From positions 1 to 5,112 of the forward strand of contig JAFCZV010000170.1 in the NCBI GenBank assembly GCA_019314155.1: a stretch of DNA of 5,112 bases. Reading direction: 5' to 3'. The notes under the pieces are model-generated. The model made no database searches and was not told the DNA's origin. It worked only from the letters and a program-made list of their open reading frames with translations. This document shows positions 1-4,193 of the stretch, piece after piece (positions within the stretch are counted from its first letter, which is position 1; every line of letters begins with the position of its first letter). The position numbers were made by a program, and so were the translations under genes. Source of the stretch: Deltaproteobacteria bacterium (GTDB taxonomy: Bacteria; Desulfobacterota; Desulfobacteria; Desulfobacterales; UBA11574).

Positions 1-66
1 GTTTTTCGTTAAAGGCTGTGGTTGCCCGACCTATAAAATGGCCGCTACTCAGGCGGGGCGTTAGGC
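1..66 (+). repeat. 3' portion of an integron attC-like site (5' part outside window)
   Basis: The segment ends in GTTAGGC (60-66), a perfect match to the attC R' core consensus GTTRRRY. It is preceded by an AGGCGGGGC run (51-59) very like the 3' arm of Vibrio-type attC repeats. The partner R'' box (expected GCCTAAC or similar) is not in bases 1-59, so it would lie left of the window. The crossover in such sites falls between G60 and T61, which would make base 61 the first base of the next cassette. The call also rests on the matching box at the far end of the following gene. Without the 5' arm the fold cannot be verified. Confidence 0.55.
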
Positions 67-798
67 TGTGCAATACTGCAGGTATAAAAGAGTCTTGTAT
101 GAGCTTGTTAAAAAGAATGCTAAGTCAGAGCAAAAAACCTAGTGGGAGATTTGGTCGATTTCTCGCTAGAGGAATGAATTTTGGGCATTCCGGTCTCACG
201 AGATGGGGTTTAGGCTTTATCGACATCGCAAGTGATATAGACGCACTTGACATTGGATGTGGCGGCGGAAAGACTGTTGAGCGACTTGCAGGAATCGCTA
301 TAGATGGCAAAGTCGTCGGCATTGACTATTCGCCAGATGCTGTTGTAGTGGCCAGGAAGAAGAATCGTGCGCTTATTAACGAAGGACGAGTGGAAATATT
401 TCAAGAGGCTGTCTCCTCGATGAGATTCAGCGATTGTGCTTTTGGTCTCATCACCGCTTTTGAGACCCACTATTTCTGGCCAGATTTTCGTAATGACCTA
501 AAAGAGGTTCATCGAGTTACGAAGCAAAACGGACAACTCCTTATTGTGGGAGCCGTTTATAAAAACAAAAAATACGACCGCAGAAATCGGCGTATTGTAG
601 ATTCCATTGGAATGACGTATCTAAGCATCGAAGAACTTCGAGAAGTATTGGAAGGTGTTGGGTACTCGGAATTCGATGCACTTGAGAAAAAAAATAAGGG
701 ATGGTTCGCCGTCAAATGCAAAAAACAAGAAGGCGCCACCGCCTAACCTTGCTGCTGCAAGGGACGCGCAAAAAAGCCGCGCGCCCCTGAGCAGCCCG
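61..798 (+). mobile_element. Integron gene cassette carrying a methyltransferase
   Basis: The unit runs from the TTAGGC after the left crossover G to the G of the next crossover triplet (798-800), about 738 bp. It has the classic layout: a short leader (38 bp), one promoterless-looking gene, and an attC hairpin that begins at the stop codon. If the unit were circularised, its own site would read G plus TTAGGC, that is GTTAGGC, the exact reverse complement of its R'' box GCCTAAC (741-747). This agreement is seen directly in the sequence and is what a mobile cassette should show. Orientation implies the integrase and attI lie left of the window. The cassette assignment is inference; no intI is visible. 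Confidence 0.66.
99..746 (+). CDS. Class I SAM-dependent methyltransferase
   Basis: A 215-residue protein with the Methyltransf_11/25-type Rossmann fold, predicted to transfer a methyl group from S-adenosylmethionine to an unidentified, probably small, cytoplasmic substrate. Motif I is ALDIGCGGG (residues 49-57). The acidic residue closing strand beta-2 is Asp76 in GIDYS. A conserved ETHYFWPD stretch (122-129) forms the motif-IV region. The N-terminal block MNFGHSGLTRWGLG (26-39) is typical of a family of about 210-residue bacterial methyltransferases annotated only as class I. ATG at 99 is preferred because homologous sequence begins there and a weak AAAAGAG (86-92) precedes it. The in-frame GTG at 18 lies inside the attC arm. 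The stop TAA (744-746) sits within the attC R'' box. The gene appears intact; the substrate is unknown. Confidence 0.85.
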   Translation: MSLLKRMLSQSKKPSGRFGRFLARGMNFGHSGLTRWGLGFIDIASDIDALDIGCGGGKTVERLAGIAIDGKVVGIDYSPDAVVVARKKNRALINEGRVEIFQEAVSSMRFSDCAFGLITAFETHYFWPDFRNDLKEVHRVTKQNGQLLIVGAVYKNKKYDRRNRRIVDSIGMTYLSIEELREVLEGVGYSEFDALEKKNKGWFAVKCKKQEGATA

Positions 799-804
799 TT
801 CGAA
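741..804 (+). repeat. attC-like recombination site closing the methyltransferase cassette
   Basis: The site begins with GCCTAAC (741-747), matching the R'' consensus RYYYAAC, and ends with GTT (798-800) in GTTCGAA. Between them is an imperfect hairpin: GCTGCT (751-756) pairs with AGCAGC (790-795), CA (758-759) with TG (788-789), GGG (761-763) with CCC (785-787), and CGC (765-767) with GCG (781-783). Unpaired G757 and A760 on one arm mimic the extrahelical bases that direct strand choice by integron integrases. The AAC (745-747) pairs with the GTT (798-800). Bases 801-804 do not fit GTTRRRY, but in a linear array those bases belong to the next unit. The pairing was done by eye. Confidence 0.66.
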
Positions 805-848
805 GACTCTGGAAGTTCTTTATTGCGAAATATTGAAAAATTAATTAT

Positions 849-876
849 TTTTAAGGAGGTATATTTACCCTTAAAA
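849..876 (+). promoter_or_regulatory. Perfect 8-bp inverted repeat upstream of the antitoxin (possible autoregulatory operator)
   Basis: TTTTAAGG (849-856) is mirrored exactly by CCTTAAAA (869-876), with 12 bp between the arms. It lies directly before the antitoxin start, where type II antitoxins and toxin-antitoxin complexes usually bind to repress their own operon. The left arm overlaps a strong AAGGAGG (853-859), which is 27 bp from the ATG and too far to serve it. An RNA hairpin affecting translation is an alternative. The sequence is AT-rich and fits a promoter zone, but no convincing -35/-10 pair was found. Confidence 0.4.
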
Positions 877-880
877 GGAG
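874..880 (+). promoter_or_regulatory. Ribosome binding site of the antitoxin gene
   Basis: AAAGGAG lies 6 bp before ATG 887 and fixes that codon as the antitoxin start. Its first bases overlap the right arm of the inverted repeat 849-876, so folding or protein binding there could limit translation. Confidence 0.65.
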
Positions 881-886
881 AATGAT

Positions 887-1105
887 ATGGAAATTTCATT
901 ACCTTTAGACAAAATGACAAACCTGGATAAAATAGCAGTAATGGAAAAATTATGGGATGATCTTTGTCGAGATCCTGAGTCCATTTCATCGCCAGAATGG
1001 CACAAGGAAGTTTTACAGGCGAGAGAAAGGGAGATAAACGAAGGGAAAGCAGAATTTACAGCTTTTGATCGGGCTAAGGAAAAAATCAGGAACCAGACCA
1101 AATGA
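887..1105 (+). CDS. Addiction-module antitoxin (putative addiction module component family)
   Basis: A 72-residue acidic/basic helical protein that matches the Unstab_antitox / TIGR02574 type. An N-terminal helix has the family pattern KIAVMEKLWDDL (residues 15-26), followed by a conserved S-PEW block (residues 35-38) and a charged C-terminal helix that would wrap the toxin. It is expected to neutralise the RelE/ParE-like toxin encoded next and to help repress the operon. A good ribosome binding site stands 6 bp upstream. The stop codon overlaps the toxin start in ATGA (1102-1105), implying translational coupling. The antitoxin looks intact although its toxin partner is disrupted, so it may now be an orphan that can still neutralise related toxins. 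The family assignment is from motif memory. Confidence 0.8.
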   Translation: MEISLPLDKMTNLDKIAVMEKLWDDLCRDPESISSPEWHKEVLQAREREINEGKAEFTAFDRAKEKIRNQTK

Positions 1106-1370
1106 GAATCGAGATCCTTGATTCTGCCGAGAAAGATTTGATCAACGGTTTCAAGTTTTATGAAAGTCAGTCGAGAGGACTCGGTAATTATTTTCTCGAC
1201 TCTCTCTTCTCAGACATAGAGTCGCTCTATCTCTATGCCGGTGTTCACGCCCTCCATTTCGGATATCACCGTTTGCTATCTACTATCGTTTACAAAATGA
1301 CATCATTCGGGTCTATGCCGTTTTGGATTGTCGCAGGAGTCCCGCATGGACTAGAAATAGACTTTTGTAA
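1102..1370 (+). pseudogene. RelE/ParE-superfamily toxin, frameshifted by an internal deletion
   Basis: The first 57 codons (MRIEILDSAEKDL ... HFGYHR) match the N-terminal half of plasmid-stabilisation-type RelE/ParE toxins, including the FKFYESQS-GLG block (residues 17-28). After R57 the reading frame departs from the family. The expected C-terminal half continues in another frame from 1272, reading FAIYYRLQNDIIRVYAVLD then CRRSPAW, and stops with TAA at 1368-1370. Family members normally have about seven extra residues (LLSKRFP) at this point. Their absence together with the frame change implies loss of 22 bp. The shifted frame instead runs to 1422 and would give a 106-residue protein with an unrelated tail, which is unlikely to fold as a toxin. 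The intact ATGA overlap with the antitoxin shows the original operon order, antitoxin then toxin. A sequencing error is less likely for a gap of this size. Confidence 0.78.
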
Positions 1371-1372
1371 TC

Positions 1373-1424
1373 TTCGAACCTGCGTCTTCACAAGGACCGC
1401 TCATAAAGGGGGACGGGGTTGAAT
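1373..1424 (+). repeat. Weak attC-like site after the toxin remnant
   Basis: TTCGAAC (1373-1379) and GTTGAAT (1418-1424) bracket a short imperfect hairpin. AACC (1377-1380) pairs with GGTT (1417-1420), and CGTC (1383-1386) pairs with GACG (1412-1415). Further G-U pairs lead to an A-rich loop. GTTGAAT fits the GTTRRRY consensus, but the left box does not fit RYYYAAC, and the 52-bp length is below the usual attC minimum. It may instead be a chance or degraded structure. It lies just beyond the toxin's displaced stop, where a cassette's attC would be. Confidence 0.32.
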
Positions 1425-1472
1425 TTAGGCGTTTCTCTTTCCAAGCCGTAAATATACAAAACGATACGGTCT

Positions 1473-1480
1473 AAAGGGGG
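1473..1480 (+). promoter_or_regulatory. Ribosome binding site of the CopG-type antitoxin
   Basis: AAAGGGGG ends 4 bp before ATG 1485. It supports that start codon, which also matches the usual MKKLNKG-like beginning of this antitoxin family. Confidence 0.5.
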
Positions 1481-1484
1481 AATA

Positions 1485-1781
1485 ATGAAAAAATTAAATA
1501 AAGGTGCTTTTAAACCAATTGATCAGGAAGAAAAAGACTTGATGGAATCAATTGAACGTGATGAATGGCAACCTGTCAACAATATCGAACAGGAAAAAGA
1601 GAAGGCAATAGCAGCGGCACGAAATACCTTAAAAAAAGACAAGCGTATTAATCTTCGTCTTACTCAAAAGGATTATCGTCAAATGCAGATAAAGGCTATT
1701 GAAGAAGGGATTCCATATCAAACACTCATTTCCAGTATCGTGCATAAGTATTTAAATGGTTCTCTAGTCTCAAAATCATGA
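1485..1781 (+). CDS. CopG-family (ribbon-helix-helix) antitoxin, PF12441-like
   Basis: A 98-residue protein resembling the CopG antitoxins of type II toxin-antitoxin systems. The N-terminal part has the family pattern EEKDLMESIERDEW (residues 15-28), probably the toxin-contacting segment. A charged linker leads to a C-terminal ribbon-helix-helix DNA-binding domain: strand RINLRL (54-59), helix about 61-74, turn EEGIPYQT (73-80), and helix to about 90. It should bind operator DNA as a dimer and neutralise a BrnT/RelE-like toxin. Such toxins are usually encoded immediately upstream, but bases 1371-1484 have no room for one, so the antitoxin looks orphaned. Its stop (1779-1781) overlaps the ATG of the following PIN-domain fragment. 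The gene itself appears intact. Confidence 0.82.
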   Translation: MKKLNKGAFKPIDQEEKDLMESIERDEWQPVNNIEQEKEKAIAAARNTLKKDKRINLRLTQKDYRQMQIKAIEEGIPYQTLISSIVHKYLNGSLVSKS

Positions 1782-1930
1782 CAAAACAGAACCATTTGAG
1801 TGGAACCGGAATCGGTTTTGTCGATGTGCACCTTCTAGCATCTGCTCAATTGTCCGGCATTTCTCTTTGGACGAATGATAAGAGACTCAAAAGATTGGTG
1901 TCAAAGCTTGAATTAATGTTTGATAATTAA
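1778..1930 (+). pseudogene. C-terminal remnant of a VapC-type PIN-domain ribonuclease toxin
   Basis: A 50-codon reading frame. From about residue 9 it has the unmistakable PIN-domain C-terminus: GIGFVDVHLLASAQLSG (residues 11-27), which carries the third acidic metal ligand, and LWTNDKRL (30-37), which carries the fourth. Intact VapC proteins are about 130 residues. The N-terminal Asp motif and the central Glu are missing here, so the fragment cannot form a full active site. No VapB antitoxin is present. The frame opens with an ATG overlapping the CopG stop (ATGA, 1778-1781), so it could be translated by coupling, but residues 1-8 look like junction sequence rather than family sequence. It most likely results from a deletion that fused the vapC 3' end to the CopG gene end. 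Confidence 0.72.
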
Positions 1931-2203
1931 GGCACCTTTTCAATATAAGTCACTCCGCTATCAGTCATAGTGTGAAAATATTTAAAGAGAAGATGGCAAA
2001 CGATAAAGAAGTGAAAAATCAATTCACAATTCAAGTTTGACACAAAAGCGTACTATCGATTGCATCCAATACAATAAGTCTGGTATCTATTAATGAGTAC
2101 AATGGGTAGAAGCATGCTTTGATGATAGGGTCATTCAGGAAAGCGTACTGAAATCCACCTGAGATTTATGTCTTGTGATCATAAATAAATTAACTCGAAA
2201 TGG
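1931..2203. other. Intergenic gap with no supported gene
   Basis: This is 273 bp of AT-rich sequence between the PIN remnant and the patatin gene. It presumably contains the patatin promoter. A TTGACA (2037-2042) is present, but the bases 17-18 bp downstream (TTGCAT or TGCATC) are poor -10 matches. The better TACAAT (2070-2075) is 27 bp away, so no promoter is called. A 14-codon frame at 1993 has no recognisable product. No attC-like box pair follows the PIN remnant. Confidence 0.5.
2045..2149 (+). repeat. 10-bp direct repeat AAAGCGTACT (2045-2054 and 2140-2149)
   Basis: Two exact copies lie 95 bp apart in the region before the patatin gene. They could be binding sites for one regulator or a chance repeat; there is no third copy in the gap. 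Confidence 0.35.
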
Positions 2204-2212
2204 ATGGGCATC

Positions 2213-3403
2213 ATGAAGACAAACAGAAAGATTTTAATCATTATCTTTATCCTGTCAGCCTTGCTGATGTCAGGTTGTGCCACAAGCCATAAACGCAATC
2301 CCTTGCCGGAAGCCTACGGAGACACTGCTCAGATACCTTACATCCCCGATGCTCGATTCTGGGGAGATACACTGCCGTCCGGGATTCAGGAAAAACTTGC
2401 CGAGATCAGAGAAGAGATCAGAGAAAAAGAACCAGAAGCGAAATACAAACCGATAGATTACCTGGCAATTTCCGGTGGTGGTGCCAACGGTGCCTTCGGT
2501 GCCGGCCTGCTGGTCGGCTGGACAGCGGCCGGCAACCGACCGGAGTTCAGGGTCGTCACCGGCATTAGTACTGGCGCACTCATTGCACCGTTTGCCTTTC
2601 TTGGTCCGGAATATGATGCAAAACTAAAGAAATTTTACACCACCACATCCACAAAAGACATCCTGGATAAGCGCTCGCTGTTCTCGATCCTAACGGCCGA
2701 TTCAGCAGCCGACACAACACCACTGCGGGAAATGCTCGAAGATGTCATTGACGTTAAGATGCTCGAAGAAATTGTCGTCGAACACGACAAAGGCCGGCGG
2801 TTATTCATCGGTACCACCAATTTGGATGCCAAGCGTCCGGTTATTTGGAACATCGGAATCATCGCTAAAAGCGGGGCTCCCAACGCCCTGCAGTTGGTTC
2901 GCGACATCATAGTGGCTTCAGCATCCGTACCCGGTGCGTTCACACCAGTATACATCGAGGTGGAAGCCGACGGGCGTCGCTACGACGAAATTCACGTAGA
3001 CGGGGGCACATCGTCTCAGGTGTTCCTCTACCCCGCTTCACTGGATATGCGATGGGCAATGAGACAAGTCGGATTGAAAGGAAAATCCCGGATATATATC
3101 ATTCGGAACTCGTTCATCAAGCCGGATTGGAAAACCGTTAAGCCCAAGATAGTATCCATCTTGGGCAATACCATCTCCACTTTAATCCGAACACAGGGGC
3201 TCGGTGATCTCTACCGGATTTACCTTGGTGCCCAGCGGGACGGAATGGATTACAACCTAGCTTTCATTCCTTCTAATTTTAATGAAAAGCCGAAAGAAGT
3301 GTTCGATCCTGAGTACATGGGCAAATTGTTTGACTTGGGCTACCAGATGACCAAAAACGGCTACCCATGGGAAAAAGTACCCCCCGGATTCGAACCACCA
3401 TAA
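2213..3403 (+). CDS. Patatin-like phospholipase, predicted lipoprotein
   Basis: A 396-residue serine lipid acyl hydrolase. Counting from an alternative ATG at 2204 (three residues earlier), a hydrophobic signal segment (residues 10-23) ends in the lipobox-like MSGC with Cys25. It is probably lipid-anchored at the outer membrane, since no Asp follows the Cys. The patatin domain starts near residue 84. The Gly-rich oxyanion motif is GGGANGAFGAG (91-101), the nucleophile elbow GISTG (120-124) carries Ser122, and the catalytic Asp266 sits in DGG (266-268). The Ser-Asp dyad is complete, so it should hydrolyse phospholipid or other acyl esters. ATG 2213 is preferred because GGATGGG (2202-2208) is a plausible ribosome binding site for it, while 2204 lacks one. 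It stands alone and convergent to the redox operon. The physiological substrate is unknown. Confidence 0.9.
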   Translation: MKTNRKILIIIFILSALLMSGCATSHKRNPLPEAYGDTAQIPYIPDARFWGDTLPSGIQEKLAEIREEIREKEPEAKYKPIDYLAISGGGANGAFGAGLLVGWTAAGNRPEFRVVTGISTGALIAPFAFLGPEYDAKLKKFYTTTSTKDILDKRSLFSILTADSAADTTPLREMLEDVIDVKMLEEIVVEHDKGRRLFIGTTNLDAKRPVIWNIGIIAKSGAPNALQLVRDIIVASASVPGAFTPVYIEVEADGRRYDEIHVDGGTSSQVFLYPASLDMRWAMRQVGLKGKSRIYIIRNSFIKPDWKTVKPKIVSILGNTISTLIRTQGLGDLYRIYLGAQRDGMDYNLAFIPSNFNEKPKEVFDPEYMGKLFDLGYQMTKNGYPWEKVPPGFEPP

Positions 3404-3489
3404 TAACAACCAAAACCAGAGGGGAAAACCCTATGTGAGGTATTAATTAAACTGATTTTCACTACATGTTAAATTTCCGAACCTCTGTC
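3404..3489. other. Convergent intergenic region between the patatin gene and the Fe-S operon
   Basis: This 86-bp spacer separates two genes that end toward each other, so transcription should terminate here from both sides. The only local hairpin is a 4-bp AGGG/CCCT stem (near 3419-3431) without a U-tract, so no intrinsic terminator can be called. Confidence 0.4.
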
Positions 3490-4182
3490 CTAAAAATTCT
3501 GAGGACTGCGCTCGCATTGAAAACCTTCGCCGAAATCACACGATATGCAAATCCCCTGTTCTTCTGCCGAGTCCATTTTTGATTCGCAATTTCCGCACAG
3601 ATATTCTTCCCCGGATTTCATAGGTCCACCACAAGGGACTATTGTCATGGGACAAAGGTCGAGACACCTGCCGCAGTCATTGCAGAGCTTGGAACGCAGG
3701 TCAAACGGAGATTCCACGCGGCGATCCTTGCCGCGTCCGACAAAACCGATGGCCTTTACCCCAAAGGTTCCCGGGCACAATTGGACACAGCGCCCGCACA
3801 AAACACAGTCACTGTTCCTGAAAGGATAGCGAACCTCCTTTACCCCGCAGCGTACGGCAATGTCCTGGATAGCACGAGAATTAGGAGCCTCTGCAACGAG
3901 CAGTTCTGCAACGTTGCGACGCAGTTTTCTGATTTTCTCCGTATTGCTCAAAATTACCATACCTTCTTGCACAAGCAGTGTGCAGGATGTGGTGACTTTT
4001 GACCAACCATTCACAACATGCTCTACGATGCAGAGGCGACAGGCACCGATACTTGCAATATAGGGGACACGGCATAGATGGGGGATGCAGGTCCCGTGTT
4101 CTAAAGCGGCATCGAGCACGCTTGATCCTCTTGTAGCCTTAATATTAGCACCGTCAATGTTTATCGTTACTAGTGGAGTCAT
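3490..4182 (-). CDS. NuoG/HndD-like Fe-S electron-transfer subunit (2Fe-2S plus two 4Fe-4S)
   Basis: A 230-residue soluble Fe-S protein. A beta-grasp [2Fe-2S] domain occupies about residues 1-80, with ligands Cys37, Cys48, Cys51 and Cys67. A linker (80-120) corresponds to the NuoG linker but lacks the His-Cys3 cluster motif normally found there. A two-cluster ferredoxin module follows: Cys126/129/132/136 and Cys167/170/173/177. The tail has two more CxxC pairs (196/199, 212/215), suggesting a zinc-ribbon or rubredoxin-like knuckle. It probably relays electrons from the FMN/Fe-S subunit encoded 11 bp upstream to an oxidoreductase. There is no H-cluster or molybdopterin domain. GAGGTG (4187-4192) precedes the ATG by 4 bp. 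It resembles HoxU or the N-terminus of HndD, but the exact complex cannot be told. Confidence 0.83.
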   Translation of the reverse strand: MTPLVTINIDGANIKATRGSSVLDAALEHGTCIPHLCRVPYIASIGACRLCIVEHVVNGWSKVTTSCTLLVQEGMVILSNTEKIRKLRRNVAELLVAEAPNSRAIQDIAVRCGVKEVRYPFRNSDCVLCGRCVQLCPGTFGVKAIGFVGRGKDRRVESPFDLRSKLCNDCGRCLDLCPMTIVPCGGPMKSGEEYLCGNCESKMDSAEEQGICISCDFGEGFQCERSPQNF

Positions 4183-4186
4183 ATTA

Positions 4187-4192
4187 CACCTC
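4187..4192 (-). promoter_or_regulatory. Ribosome binding site of the NuoG-like gene
   Basis: On the minus strand GAGGTG lies 4 bp before the ATG at 4182, inside the 11-bp gap after the upstream stop. It fixes the start and supports co-translation of the two subunits. Confidence 0.65.
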
Positions 4193-4193
4193 G

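Larger units (their letters stand above)
799..1418 (+). mobile_element. Possible second cassette holding the toxin-antitoxin pair
   Basis: The segment after the first attC starts with TTCGAA (799-804). Its toxin gene is followed at 1373-1379 by TTCGAAC, the exact reverse complement of GTTCGAA (798-804). A GTT triplet follows at 1418-1420. This repeats the start-box/end-box logic of the first cassette. However, the boxes deviate from the RYYYAAC/GTTRRRY consensus (T at position 1 and G at position 4 of the R'' box), TTCGAA is a palindrome that could recur by chance, and the hairpin is weak. It is offered as a hypothesis. Confidence 0.35.

Noticed and set aside
18..98. Upstream in-frame GTG start for the methyltransferase at 18
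   Set aside because: It would place the N-terminus inside the attC arm, has no ribosome binding site, and the extra 27 residues do not resemble the family; ATG 99 fits better.
621..989. Minus-strand open frame of 122 codons across the methyltransferase end and antitoxin start
   Set aside because: It runs antisense over two recognised genes and the attC hairpin and has no family resemblance; it is a shadow.
1419..1458. TTGAAT ... TATACA as a promoter for the CopG antitoxin
   Set aside because: The spacing is far over 17 bp and no acceptable -35 lies at the correct distance from TATACA.
2029..2042. ATTCAAG as the R'' box of a third cassette starting at 1419 (expected ATTCAAC)
   Set aside because: The last base breaks the invariant AAC, and no hairpin with a following GTT at the proper distance exists, so a third cassette end is not supported.
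2635..2955. Minus-strand open frame of 106 codons inside the patatin gene
   Set aside because: It is antisense to well-conserved catalytic-domain sequence, with low-complexity Ser/Thr/Met composition and no ribosome binding site.
3417..3487. Inverted repeat CAGAGG / CCTCTG as a bidirectional terminator
   Set aside because: The arms are only 6 bp with a loop of nearly 60 bp and no U-tract on either strand.
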